Assembly: GCF_050436995.1 (NCBI RefSeq) | Contig: NC_134745.1 | Span: 3,658,001 to 3,722,000, forward strand | Direction: 5' to 3' | DNA: 64,000 bases | Source: Anticarsia gemmatalis | Taxonomy: Eukaryota > Arthropoda > Insecta > Lepidoptera > Erebidae | Part shown: positions 24,919 to 37,625 of the stretch, in pieces | How the letters are laid out: each line of letters begins with the position of its first letter | Position numbering within the stretch: the stretch's first letter is position 1 | Program-made: the position numbers and the translations under genes | Notes under the pieces: generated by a model | The model's input: only the letters and a program-made list of their open reading frames with translations | Databases searched by the model: none | What the model was told of the DNA's origin: nothing

Positions 24919-25262
24919 AAGGCTAAAGACACACCTCAGAACGTTTATAGCGTTTAAACTTTCGCGTTGCAAGTTTAGTAATATAAAATCAAATACTTTA
25001 CCTTGAAATGCTTGAAGTTTCGGTAAAGGTTACACTGGCCGTGGTCGCAGGCTGACTGTTTGTATTTTATAAAAAATAATACGTTTACTAATAACCATCA
25101 ATCATTTACAAAATGTTTTTTACATTCTACTTTATTGTATCCTGTTGAATATGAGCTTTAAAAATATGCAAGAGGATTTTAAACTCAAAGGAATGTAGTA
25201 ATGTACGGAACTGAACGTTAATTTTAAACGTATAAAAACTGTCTACGGTGTGGCTTTACCTT
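24919..25262. mobile_element. MITE in the Phm 3' untranslated region
   Basis: Ends 'aaggctaaagacacacc' and complement 'aaggtaaagccacaccg', both followed by an 'acgttta' block, form imperfect terminal inverted repeats about 344 bp apart. The interior holds 'cactggccgtggtcgcaggc' (25032-25051), repeated at 50428-50447. It starts 113 bp after the Phm stop codon. Confidence 0.6.
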
Positions 25263-25274
25263 TTTCAAAATTTA

Positions 25275-25280
25275 AATAAA
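25275..25280 (+). promoter_or_regulatory. Candidate Phm polyadenylation signal
   Basis: First AATAAA after the Phm stop codon, 469 bp downstream. It lies just outside the right end of a MITE occupying most of the presumed 3' UTR. Further AATAAA hexamers occur near 27090, 27480, 28223 and 28662, so longer 3' UTRs are possible. Confidence 0.35.
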
Positions 25281-25777
25281 ATGCATTTAAATGCATCTGA
25301 AAATTGGGACATTTTGTAATAATTTTAGTTCATTTTTGTTTCAAACATACATTATAATGACTAAACTAACAAGTCAATATGAGGGAATTTACTTTTCTTT
25401 ATTATTTCTACAGTTTCCCGACTGCATCACTATTTATGAATCCCAGTTGGTCGGTGGGGAACTCACGACTCAAAGATTTCAAAAATATTGTAACGATCAA
25501 TCTATATCCTTTTATTATTGGTTATATAACGAATTCGTTCAGTGGATCGATGATTAACTTGTAAAACAAGTAACTAATATAACATTATTTGATTGACATA
25601 AGAAAGAACTGTAGAATATATGCATTTACTTACCGCCGTTTTCAATAGTCTATCTGTCAGTAAGAAGCGTTAAAAAGTTGAAGTCACTGAAGGATCTTAG
25701 TTTATCATCTTCATAAAAGACACTGGTTCGGCACCAAGCAATCAAAAATACAAGTCTTCAAAATCCTGGACCCGTCT

Positions 25778-25808
25778 TGCTTACTTTAAATTTAAATTAA
25801 AGTAAGCA
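25778..25808. repeat. 31-nt palindrome downstream of Phm
   Basis: 'tgcttacttta' and 'taaagtaagca' flank an AT-only centre. Would lie in an extended Phm 3' UTR if the proximal AATAAA is not used. Confidence 0.5.
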
Positions 25809-28439
25809 CCTTACCTTAACATTATTGAGGATAGATTATTGAAAATGGGCGTGAAATTGAGATCATTGATAATATTTGGTTCTAATATCAATATATCCAA
25901 TGTATTGTATGCACTGTCTTAAAAAAGCACTGGGTAGTTAAATGTTAAAATTCTGCATAATAATTGTTTTTAATCCATATAATTGTAATCTAACAATTTG
26001 GGTTTGTATCACCCAATAACTAGTATTTTATGCTTAAACTGATCTGAACTTAGAATAAGAAAATATGATTGCTGAATATCTATACTTCTAGTCAACGCGG
26101 TATAAAAGACTATAACTTAAATATTATATATTTTACATAACCAATATTTCTATAAAACAATCTTATACCTGACATGTATTTTTCTAGAAACTTGCTAAGA
26201 CAATCTTGTATGACGTCGTCATACTAATATGAATTATCTCACATTCGAAGCGGGGAATTAGATGGACTACAGACATGCCCGTCATATTTCGCAACTATAG
26301 GTTCGTAGGATGTGTTTGTAATTGTAAAGAACTGCACGTTTGGCTTATCAGAATAAAAAATTGGCCGTTTGTGAGGTACTCAAAAACATATTTCACACGA
26401 CTGTCTAGTGAATTCCCCGCTTTAGTCACGAAATATTATCATTCGAAGTTATTTTTCACCTTATCTCAAATTTAAAATTATGCTTCTTTAATTCAAAACT
26501 GTAGAAAAGCCAAGCAAATGGCCTACAGTTACGATCATTGGCTTTGAAAAGGTTATCCGAATTCTTCTTACACTGTCTTGAAGTCTATTATTGTAAATAA
26601 GACGTACAGTATTGTTATTACTAACAAACATTGTATATTTAATATTATACAAGTATATGGGAAATATATTGAAATGACTACGGCTTTGTACTCTGGACTT
26701 CGATAATTTGTATGCATTTGATATCAATGAACAAAAATTATATGTTTATATTTTGAATTGAGATTGAATATGTCTTATATTCTTAGAGGTTTCACACAAA
26801 GTTTCAGTAATATTTAGTCAATCGTAGATTATGTTATTATGTATGTACGTAGAATCAGACGATTTTGAATGTTGGATTTCTGACTTTGTATATGAATTAA
26901 AAAGTAAAGGAATGTAAGCCTAGGCTTTCGAATTACAGTACTTAAAGATCTTCCTTTAAAGAAAACAGTAAGCAATTTAAGTTATTATTCCAACATACAT
27001 TTCAAATTAGAAACATCATAACTACGTGTGTATTGGTTATTGAAAAATAGGAACCAAAGAGTAACTAATCTATTGATATCAAATGCATATAATAAAACTG
27101 TAAATATATAATAGCTTTAGTGAAACTAAGCTCACTTATTCAGGTGCTTTTGTTATGTATTCGTGTTTTCAAAAGTTTCTGAATGACTTTACTAAGAATA
27201 TATTTATATTATTTTTTTTTGTATTTAATAGATTGGTTGTATATCTGATTATTTAAGCAGCTATTATTATTTTAGTTATTTAATTATATGATATCGGTAT
27301 TTGCGATAGTGCATTTATGGGCTAGATGAAAGTACTGAGGCTTAGAATACAAGAATGGAAAAATATCCTTGTATTTATAGACGAAATTATATTGACACAG
27401 AGGTTAATCAAGATTGCGTGCGTTGCGTCATCGCAAGTGTTCCCGTATTTTTATTTAATATGAATTTGTATATTTTGTTAATAAAAAACTAACCTATGAG
27501 GCCGTCGTAGAGAAATGGGTTTAGCCTAGCGATGATCTGATTGATGATGAGTGAAAAGGATAGACAGTCCACCGAGAACGAATGCTATATTTGAAATGTT
27601 TTAGAGTTGCATTTTACGTTGGAATAGAGAAAATTATGACGTACTGAGTACTTTACATAATAGTTCCAAGTAAGTGACTTGGAGTACATCTTTGACGACT
27701 AATTGAATTTGGGAATGAAAGTGCTGAATCCAGACATTTCTAATTTCGTGATAGCAAAACAAAAATTGTTCAGAACTTAATATCGTTTAATTATTTTGTT
27801 TCTTATGTAAGTTGTATTATTCTGCTAAAAATATATATGAATATATTAAGTATAAGGTATTTAAAACTTAAAGACATATTACACATAGACTGTTTATGAA
27901 AATAAAATTGCTTTGGACAAAACTGAAGCACAAAAAAAGACAAATATCTGTGGTGTATCAAGTAAAAATGTGTTTAGAATAAGAACTTTAACATTCCTAG
28001 TAACTTTATTTTATTTGTTGATCTGAAAAAGTGCCTAAAATTATGTTCATTCCATTTTCAACTAATTTTATACTTATTTTATTGTTCGAAATGCTTTTTT
28101 TTTGTTAATTTTAACAAATATTTTCTATGGATTTTTGTCGTTTTTCAAATCCTATATAAGTGCTATGTGGATGTTGGTGTATAATACCTTCAAATATCAC
28201 AATTTTTATTCGATTTTCAAAGCATTTTGAATAAAATAAAAGATCTGAGCGACTGTTGCTATCTCATTTTAACCCCTTAAAAAGAAAGAGAGATTTGAAA
28301 TGCTTTTTAAATCGTTCTATTTATCTATCAGTGTACGTGTTAAACACGGCTGTCCCTAAGTATTGTTAAGTTATAAGATAAATTTATTAGCATAATATTA
28401 TATTAAATGTTAATTCATATCTCTGTGTTATGCTACAGA

Positions 28440-28543
28440 CGTTTTATTCAGACTGGGGTGACTGTGTGAAGCTGGAAAAGATTTTAAACTTCGAAAACCA
28501 TGAGCCAAAAAATGTTAAAGGTATAAACAACAAAAAAGTATGA
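28440..28543 (+). other. Exon-like segment downstream of Phm
   Basis: After 'tatctctgtgttatgctacag' (a plausible acceptor) a frame reads TFYSDWGDCVKLEKILNFEN then HEPKNVKG and continues to TGA at 28541-28543. A 'gtataa' donor follows AAAG. It might be an alternative 3' exon of Phm, an exon of another gene, or chance. Confidence 0.2.
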
Positions 28544-29280
28544 ACATATCCTGTTTTAAAAAGACAATTCGATCGCACAGTTTGCCTTCAGTTCATTTAA
28601 AATAAATCGTTCGCAATTTCGTATACATTGACGTTTTCATTTCACAGTAATTATATTTTACAAAATAAACTCGTCAATGTAAAACAACTTGCGAGCGATT
28701 TTCTACACTATCTCTTTACTGTTAGGCCTAAGTCACACATGTGTATTAAAGTATTTTATTCAATTATTAACTTATTGATGTCGTAGACTTATGCCTAACT
28801 CGATGTGACCCTTGGATTCCTATCGTGTGAACCTCAATGTAAAATGGTATACTTTATTGGAAAAAGTGCAAAAATATAAACTATTATATTTTAAATTGGT
28901 GTTTTATTTCCCATAACTTGCAATAGTAACTACCAACTCGGTTTCATTGTTTCAATACACTGACACGCTCAACAAGTTTCGCGCTACTGCCGATAGATGG
29001 CGTTAGTAGTATCTTTATTGCACAACACCTACGAAAACTTAGGCCACTAATATGCAAGCTTTTTTACATTTCATATAGCTTCAATAAACAAAAAACAGTG
29101 TTCATTTATATTGTTAATGGTACTGAAAAAATGGCACAGATTAAACTAAATCTAGAATTCATATTCAAAGTTAAATTCAATTAAATCCATGTACAGAAAA
29201 TTTAAACTACAGCTGTTACTTTTTTAAATCCTAATCCTTATGACGTCATATCAAGATTTCGCAGGAAGGAAATGTCGAAT

Positions 29281-29480
29281 TTTCACGGTCACTCGAGCTA
29301 CAAGTGTAGGAGCCGCCTACACAGCGCTCTTAGGGGGTAAGAGGGTGTGTGGTGGGGGGTAGCACGTTTTCTCTACAGCTGTACCGCGCCGCGCCGGGAG
29401 AGCACTGCGTGGGTCCTTTTATGGGACCGCTAAAGATTCTAACTGGGTTACCGTCGCCAAATGTGGCCTTGAACTTAATA
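29281..29480. promoter_or_regulatory. GC-rich islet downstream of Phm
   Basis: Contains a 7-bp stem hairpin 'gtgtaggagccgcctacac', G-rich tracts (ggtggggggtagc) and 'gtaccgcgccgcgccgggag'. A CRE octamer lies 40 bp upstream at 29241. Promoter- or enhancer-like; open frames on both strands here are not convincing. Confidence 0.3.
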
Positions 29481-30883
29481 TTAAAATTATGGACCAATTT
29501 TACGGTGTTTTGTTTTAGTAACGTTCGATTTGACAGGCACTGACTACAGGAGGACATTTATTCTGTAAGAATTAACGTTAGGAAGGAGAAACTAATAATC
29601 TTTTAACGCTCATAAGTCGGTCTGACTACTAGTACGAATTAAATATTACCTGCTTGAATAAGTGCCTAAAATGGAACTTATTTATCACTTAGGAACAGCT
29701 ACTGGTAAGCTTCATAGGTGCATCATCCGTAACTGCGAAATACTTCACTTCTTATATTATATATTATAGTAGGTACGTATTACGTAGTTACATTACAGTA
29801 AGCGCAACCTTATATACCTACCTATTTACGTTTACGTGCTATGAACAAAAGAAATACAGGTAAGTGTAGATCTACATAGCTATCAATCTTTCTTCAGCGT
29901 TACGCCACTATTTCCCTTAAGAATTACACTCTAATAAATGTTTATTGGATAAAGGTAAGTTTACGATAGTGATATTTCTTGTATCACCTCTAATTTTCGA
30001 TAATAATTCTCTAAGCGATCAATGATCAATACCTACATTATTTTTACGTTTACAGTGAATTTTTTCATCTATAGCTTGCTGCGTGCCTATCTAGCAGATA
30101 CGTATGCATCAATTCTATTCATCACTTATGATTTCATGGCTGAAAAATCTTTATTTTCTTGATTAGCTTGGTGGCGACCCTTGTTTGAGGCCGGATTCCG
30201 CCAAAAATAGGTACAGTATGAATGAGACAAATAGTTATATGTATATTTTTTAAGCTTTAGTGCTAAGCTGCCAAGTTGAAACAAAGTCTATAAATAATAA
30301 ACCTAATGCAATAAAATTAAATAAAAGTCAAAATGGGTTTAGCAAATCGCATTTTAGCGGACCGCGACAACTAACAAGACCTTAAAGTTGAACAAATTCC
30401 AGGAAACGTCGCTAATTTAGGTACAAACAATCTAAATATAACACAAACCTGAGGTATTTACAACCAAAATAGCCTAAGACTTAAGAATAATACCTTACGT
30501 AGTACTTTTACGCAACTAAGTTTATAAATGGTTGAAGTAAATATAGTAGTGTCTGTATATAGTTCATAGTGTGTCCACTTTGAGTATGTGTATGAGACAC
30601 GCCCGCGGAAGCCCATAAATAGGTGTTACGAGACGTAAGCCTGTTTCTAGTTGTTACATATGCTTGTTAAGTGGACTCACTTGGAGGTGGTAAAAAAGAA
30701 AGAACAATGCAAGGAAAAATTTTTCATAACGGATTGACTCTTGAACTGCTGTAGCCCTAGATCGTTACAGAAGTCTGAGGACCCCTAAGTTTAAAAAAAT
30801 ATAAATATCTGCGTATCTCTCATATATTATATGCCTTATAAAAAAATCGGACAACCTCATTATTCGTCTCGTGAGTCTTTCTT

Positions 30884-30951
30884 TGAATGATGACATAGGT
30901 AATATACCTATATATCTATGTCATGGAAACTAAATCATTCAAGATAATCAC
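30884..30951. repeat. Imperfect hairpin
   Basis: 'tgaatgatgacatag' at 30884 pairs with 'ctatgtcat' and, after an 8-nt insertion, 'atcattca' ending at 30951. An inner AT palindrome (tatacctatata) lies in the loop. Probably a fold-back remnant. Confidence 0.45.
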
Positions 30952-31306
30952 AATTAAGACCAATTCATCTATAGATGGTTAACCGTTTACTGTTAAAATT
31001 AAACTTTTAGCTAAATCAGCAAATTATTACTAAGTTGCTCTCCATGGAATATTCTGCTTCCAGATAAAAATAATCTTGATAAAATGTATAGGTTAACATA
31101 ATAGGCCTATCTCCTGAACGAAAACAGATTTACTATTCCTTTCAATAATCACGTGCGAAATGTCATGTTCACGAAGTTTCGGCGTATTCTATAAATGTAA
31201 CTAACGTGTGGGAATATGCCCTAGATTGTAATCGTATTCAGAACATAAATCACACAGGTAAAACAACCTTCGAAAAGTAAAAGTAGGTATGATAGACAAA
31301 TCTGAT

Positions 31307-31440
31307 ACACATAATATTATAATGTAACGGGTCTTAATCGCGATTGAAAATTAAAGGTTAGAACATACATATTATAAGGTATTCTAACCTTTAATTTTCA
31401 ATCGCGATTAAGACCCGTTACATTATAATATTATGTGTAC
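31307..31440. mobile_element. Perfect palindromic element, 58-bp arms
   Basis: Arms 31307-31364 and 31383-31440 are exact reverse complements over 58 bp with an 18-nt loop; the left arm starts 'tacacataatattataatgt'. A related single arm is at 23014-23092, so this is a dispersed family. Perfect arms suggest recent origin or arm conversion. Confidence 0.8.
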
Positions 31441-31637
31441 AAGTCGCGACAGTTTAAAAACTGATACACATACACCGCATTTTGTATGGAATTTGGACTT
31501 ATCTAACTTTTTTAAATAATAATATGTAGTTATTATTTATACTTATAATGCTACTGAAACATAATATATATTTGAGAAAATACTATATCAAATTATGTCT
31601 CAACTTATTTATGACCTGTGTATTTTATAAGTATCCT

Positions 31638-31880
31638 GACTACGATGATGACTTTAGGTTCACTTTAAGTTGGCCTTCTATTGTGCAAGCCAGTGCTAGT
31701 CCGCATAGAAAAACCCTTAAGAAACACTATGCAGGATCACTAATATGAATTACTTTTTTAACACCAGAGAATGACTTGTAAAACCTCATTGTGTTCAGAC
31801 TGTGATGATAGGTTTAGTATATTTTTATTACACTCCTCTCGCTGTACAAGCTAGTGCTACTTCACATAGAAACACCTCCC
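31638..31880. repeat. Diverged tandem duplication with 160-bp offset
   Basis: 'gactacgatgatga' at 31638 and 'gactgtgatgata' at 31798, and 'tgcaagccagtgctag' at 31684 and 'tacaagctagtgctac' at 31844, keep exactly the same 160-bp spacing. Both end in 'catagaaa'. An old local duplication of about 85 bp or more. Confidence 0.55.
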
Positions 31881-32480
31881 AGTTACCTAGCAATCTCAGT
31901 CTGTAAATGTCAAGGGAATTACAGCGACTTAATCAAATTGGAACTTAGATTCATTCACAATACTACCTTAATTAGCACCACGAACACTACCTGAATCCAG
32001 GTAGAACCGTATCCAGATTATAATTTCTAAGAATACCGTGTTAATGTATTCATACATCCATATATTTGTTTCCCGAGATCGCGTGTATGCAGAGCGACGG
32101 ATAGGTCGCGTGGCAATGCGTGTGCCTCGCCTTCATAATTGGCTTCTCATGGATTATGTGTGAAAGTGTTGTTCTAAAGGCGATTTTCTGTTCTTATGGT
32201 GACGTAACTTAGGTGATACAACGTGATGAACTCTTGTTCTTGAATTAGAAGTTATGTGGGTCAGTGTAACGTGATGGTCATGAAATTATCTAATAATAAT
32301 ACTTAGAAATTTCATAGTTTGGGAACTGGTCTATAGATACCGCAATTACGGCAGATAAATCAGAATAAGGAATCTCGCTATTGGCAACCCAAACCTGTTT
32401 CCAAAGTTCCTACGTAAACGATTCTGAATAGGAAACACAGTAGGTACTTTCCTTCCCGAAAAAAATTCAAATTTCAAATT

Positions 32481-32502
32481 TCTACTGATTTTAATCAGTA
32501 GA
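32481..32502. repeat. 22-nt perfect palindrome
   Basis: tctactgatt and aatcagtaga separated by two T. Isolated; no known role. Confidence 0.6.
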
Positions 32503-34090
32503 ATAGCAATGGATCCTGCATTATCCCTGAAGAGAGATATGCTGCTATCTTGTTGTGGGTTTTTCCTTCGCCCAAACAAGGAAAGCCAGTTTAATGAATC
32601 TTCCTGAAAGAGTCTAAGTGGCCTTGGTCCCGGCTTTTTCATTAAGCAAGCCTGGTTTACCTCTTCAATCATTTTCACATTGTCATCAATTTAGAAGGAA
32701 AATTATGATTCATTTTATCTCGAGACACTTTCGAGATTGCAAATGGTGCTTCCTTGTCCTCCACTTAGACCATAATGTGAAAAAATATCACGTAATTTTA
32801 CAAAAAGTATAATAATCGCCGTATTTATTTAAACGCAGCGCAAAAAGCATTATTCGGCCGCTTAAAAGGGTGGGGGAAATTTTATTCATAATTCGCTATG
32901 ACAGTCGTCATTTGGTTCAAATTGCGGTTTACAGAATTCGGCAAACACCTACACATTCTCATGTTCAAAGAAAATTTAATTTGTAACAACACGTGTTTGA
33001 TTTGTCTCGTAACAGCCACGTCAGTTACAGAGAAGGCAATTCTCGTATTCTGAATATTTTTGGATATCTCAAAGGTTAAATCCCTGTGTCGTATGAATTT
33101 GTGGAGAAAAATGTGCGATCAAGGGATTCGAGGAAATAGATCAAGGTTTTGTGTGGAATGTTGTACTGAAATCTGGGAATTATTCCGTGTAGTATACACC
33201 TTACGTCTATCCTGGAATTTCCAATATCGCTGAGGGTATATACGCCTCGTCGAAGTAGTTTATCAATGAATTGACTGACTTGAACTTATTTGGTTCCCAA
33301 AAGTAGCTGACAAGCACAAATAAATCACACAATTTCTGTGTACTTGTCTAATGACAACATGATGCATGTAAAACTAGTAAAATGTAATTTGCGATCTATA
33401 AACTAAAACGTATGCCTTCAAAGAATGTAAAGAAATCAAAACATAAATATTGCCGAAACATGATTGCTTCATACCTTATAGGCGTAATATTATTATACTC
33501 AATCAAAGTAAAGTTGTCTGTGAGTTTTACTCATTCCATACTTTCTCTTTACGGCTCTAAGCATCAGTTAATATCAAAATAATTGCAGTGAGAAACGCCC
33601 GGTTTCTTTACAAATATTGTGCTCACATGATGTTTCTATTTATAACAAGTTAATGTAATAGATAATACCGTTATGTAGCATACTTGCTACGTATTAGTGG
33701 TACACGTAAGTTATAAGAAGATAATATGGTTATTTATGCATTTCTGTATTTATTTATAAATACCGTAATAGTGTTACTATTTCTAGTCATTCAAGTACAT
33801 TCAGAATAGGCATCAAATTATGTATACTAAATATTATTACAGTGCTCATCATATCATATCTTATGTTTTCTCTGGTATCAAAAATGCTAATAAGTATCTA
33901 AGATTAATCTTGACAATTCAAATCTAGCGAAAAGCGTTCTAAATGTTTCAAAATTTCTTTCCATCGTTTTTTTTTTTTTTAATTGTGTGTAACGACAACA
34001 GCTAATGCAACCCACATGAATTACTTTAGGAAAAACGTCATTTTAGCAAACTGTCGCTATTTTATTCCACAATTATACTACTTCCCATAA

Positions 34091-34125
34091 TGGTAGGCAG
34101 AGACCAGAAACGCCACTTATTATTG
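34091..34125. repeat. Repeat fragment shared with 51808
   Basis: 'ggtaggcagagaccagaaac' followed by 'gccact' resembles 'agtaagcagagaccaaagaa' plus 'cgcgact' at 51806. A short remnant of a dispersed repeat; nothing else is recognisable. Confidence 0.3.
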
Positions 34126-36469
34126 TACAATACTATGTATCTAAAATCACAAGTATAATGCCCCTCTAAATATATCGATCACATCGTTAAACCGTTTCTA
34201 ATAAAATATGAAACACAATCTGTTCCCGATACAGCGAGGTCTACGTGCATTTAACTTGCATGTCGTTTGTTTGACACGAAGCTAATGACGTCAGTACACA
34301 CTGAATAAGGCATAAACGAATTTACGTCGCAAGCATTTTGTAAAGTAGTTGAAATTAATATATCATGGTCCGAGTTATAGGCTATGTAACTAATTACGAA
34401 ATCCCTTAGTCGATTTCTGGAGCGGACGTATTATTAGGCCACGTATGATTTCCCAATTTTACTTAAGACTTTCTCAAAAATAGTATTCCAAAGTTTGGTA
34501 GCATGCCTGTTTTAAGAAAAGAGCTTTATTAAAATGATATGGATACAGGTGATTAGAAAATATAATCTTCAGGTTATAAGACGCTATAAAAGTTGCTAAT
34601 CGTGAAGCTATATAAGTACTTATTTAACACAGTATTGAATCATGTAACAGTTTTGCACAAATAGGCAATCAAAAGGGGTCAATGCACTCTAGTTATGTAC
34701 CATACAAATTGGCAAAAAAGAATAATAACATTTAAATTTTGCTTAATAAATTCCAATTATATTCCAAAGTGATTCATAAAAATAAAAGCAATAAAAGTCT
34801 TTCAAAAGTTACTGTTTCGTAACTCACGTTCTTACAGCAAAGTTTACAAAATTGACTGTTTGTATGTCTTCTCTAATTTTCCTCCCGTTTGTGAAATAAC
34901 CGTTGAAAAAATAATAACAGGAAAAGGGGAAATGAGTTACGTAATAATTTTAACGGCTAGTCGATATTAAAAGAAGGTAGTAAAATAGCCCTGAGCTTAG
35001 TGTCGTTTTATTATAGGATCGAATCTTTCATTCGTTTATCATCATCGGCCACTCAGAATGTTGAGATCTCTTAACACTCAGGTCAAACTAAAAATATTAA
35101 TATTTGACGTTTTTTTGCAAAACCCAACCCTCTCCTAATTGCTGACTACTAGAGTCTAGATTTTGAATCATAAATTTTAGCTACAACGACCATTTAATAT
35201 AATAGCGTTTTCCAAAAGATTTCAACGCTATAATATATTCTGTAAAAAAAGCGACTTCATAATATTTATCGAATAGCATTACAATATTATCACAAACTAT
35301 AAATAGGTTAAATTGTTAGTCTATCAATATTATCCAAATCCAACAATTTAAAATGTTGAATTAAACAACAATAATATAACCTCTTATCTATCCAAGAAAA
35401 AAACATACTTGTATACAAACACCAAAGCAAAAGGCTTATCAATATCTTTCCTTTGTCCTCTGAGAACGGACTTAGAAAATAAATTCTTCAAGAGCAATTC
35501 TATCGGGCGTATTATAGGTGTAAAAGCGAAAATCCTATTCAGTATTTTTCTTTGATAATTTCAATGGAAAAAATGTCTACGCTCTATCAAGGTCTTCGAA
35601 GAAATGATAAATATTGTTCTATTCGTTTTCTACCTACGAGATTCCAATTAATTGTGTATTATTAGTAGTTAAATCTATTTTTGTTCTAAATCTGTGGGCA
35701 GTAATGAGTTGGCAACTAGACGGTATTTTGATATGGCTTTATTTTTTGATAAAGATGCCTAAGTTGGGAAATCGAAGAAAGTCTCACTTGCTTTTGGATT
35801 TCTCCAGGGAAATTGTGTTGTAGTAAGTGATCATAGTCATTCTTCAGGTATTTGTGCCTGGTTGTATGTTATAACTTTTATATTAACGATTTCTACATAA
35901 TATAACTCTATGTGTTGCATTCATGTCAAATAAATGCAAGACTACTTAAGCTTACTTAGCTTATGGGAGTACAAAATACAGGTTTTTTCTGTATTATTAC
36001 TAGGTATATGCTTAGACAATTAATATTAAGTACATGTTATAAGTAAAGAAATAGGCCGTAAACGATGCTTATATATCCAAAAAAGTTGAGCATAGATGTT
36101 ATGATTATGATTTATATCGAATTTCACGTAACAAAAAACAATTATTTTTTTGATCTAGAATGTTCTGACAAGGAATTAAATAATAATAAATAAAGAAACA
36201 AAGAGATAGCAACATGATACCGTTATATTGTGAAGTAAGAAAGTAATTATTTATATTTAGATCTGAAACTAATTAGCCGGAGCTCTGGCCCGTGTATCCT
36301 GGACTGTACATCCCGTGTCTTATCCGTTGTGTTTTGCGTCACGACTGTTCTTAATAACTACCTACGTTAGTATCACTTTAGCCCGTGACTGCGTTCGCGT
36401 TGGAGGATATCAAGTAAGGTAACATACGAAGGAAGTCTCCAGACTTCAATTAGGATCGATAAGGAACTT

Positions 36470-36560
36470 ATATTAGCCAGAAGTGATTTGGGAATGGTTT
36501 TTGATTGACGTTTGGATACCGGCTGGCTGACTGTGGACTGTGGTGGTTTTATTGACTTTA
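36470..36560 (-). other. Exon-like island, minus strand
   Basis: Read on the - strand, one frame gives KVNKTTTVHSQPAGIQTSIK then NHSQITSG with C/G-rich third positions. Another frame gives KSIKPPQSTVSQPVSKRQSK. The segment stands out against AT-rich flanks. No clear pair of splice sites was confirmed, so this is a suggestion only. Confidence 0.2.
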
Positions 36561-37184
36561 GTAAACAGCTGTATAGTTTCAGAACGACAAAATATAACAT
36601 TGCCTCACTTTAAACGTTTTTTTTTGTATATACAGTTACAAGTCATAGTCATAAAAAACTACCAGACGAAAGCCACTATTTGCAAATCACGTAAATATTC
36701 TGTATGACAATCAAAACCGCGACCACCGAGCAATTCAATCTATGTAGGGGCGTGAAACCGCTGCAACAGTTTTTCTTCTCTTTTGTCATTTTTATTTTAT
36801 CATATGGATAGTGCCGTTTGAATTTGTTCAAGGACTGTTATTTTAATTGACAGAAACCGCGTCTGACATTTAGCGTGCCTTGCGAAGCACGGAGACGCTT
36901 GGGTCAAATACGGACCACTGATTGCTATGCCAGTTGGTATTGAGAGCTGCTCATAGTCATATCTATGAACGGCTCCAGAATTATATTTATAAAAAAGTAC
37001 GGTAAGGCACAGGTTGTACTTTTTATATAGGTAGTAATTGTAAAGAAATTTAAATTTTCAAAAACCTTCCTTAAGTCTGAAGGTACGATGAATAAAACAC
37101 GTGGTTCTAATAACATATCTTCAAGTTTTCAAGGCGTTCACACATATCTGTAGTAATTAAATCACAAATAGAATACTTGAGGTA

Positions 37185-37330
37185 GGCGATGGATCGATGG
37201 TTGTCGTTACTTATTGACCTCTCTGCGGCCTCGGGTACGGACGATGACGTTGGGCTGCCATTGGATGTGGTTATGGTCATGAGTGGGGTGGCCTCGGTGA
37301 CTGTATCGGTACTATACAGTACTATTTACT
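37185..37330 (-). other. Exon-like island, minus strand
   Basis: On the - strand a frame reads TDTVTEATPLMTITTSNGSP, TSSSVPEAAERSISNDNHRS and IAYLK with strongly C/G-biased third positions (about 29 of 42). An acceptor-like 'gtaccgatacag' precedes it. A donor after 'ctacctcaa' (gtattc) is weak. The + strand also has a 91-codon frame, but its product is less protein-like. It could be an exon of a gene whose other exons lie elsewhere. Confidence 0.25.
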
Positions 37331-37460
37331 ACATATATTATTATGAGAAAAGAGTAACGATTAAAAATAATGCCGTCGGTCGAACCCATTCGATTCATAC
37401 AAAATTTGACAGATTAATATTTACGGAAACAGGTACTTTAAATACAACAATCAACGCATT

Positions 37461-37625
37461 TTAAGCCACAGGGTGCAGCTAGAAGCTTCTTACAGATATT
37501 TAACTACAGTGGCCAGTTTTATCGAATTGGGCAGCACTTTATAGTTTGGGATACAGGTCAGGCCAGGATTCGAACTTGAGATTGCTGCACTGCAATCGTA
37601 AACACTACGAATGTGGCACAGGGGC
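37461..37625 (-). mobile_element. tRNA-derived SINE, minus strand
   Basis: Read on the - strand: an A-box-like stretch 'gtagtgtttacgattgcag', then B box 'gttcgaatcctgg' (complement at 37563-37578), then a body ending near 'ttctagctgcaccctgtggc'. Consistent with a worn SINE. Confidence 0.5.

Larger units (their letters stand above)
25281..29280. other. Downstream flank or long 3' UTR of Phm
   Basis: AT-rich with several AATAAA hexamers, a palindrome at 25778 and an 18-nt palindrome (tttgttaattttaacaaa) at 28101-28118. Apart from the exon-like segment at 28440, no coding signal. Confidence 0.4.
29481..37180. other. Intergenic or intronic, few signals
   Basis: Contains the hairpin at 30884, the palindrome at 31307, the 160-bp duplication at 31638, the palindrome at 32481 and a CRE at 34286. 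A 110-codon minus-strand frame at 32346-32678 has no known motif and no biased codon use. No gene can be supported. Confidence 0.4.

Noticed and set aside
29349..29557. Overlapping open frames on both strands
   Set aside because: The GC-rich composition removes stop codons on both strands; no splice sites or protein-like features.
32346..32678. 110-codon minus-strand frame
   Set aside because: No known motif, AT-rich third positions and no promoter or splice context; kept only as a note in the region entry.
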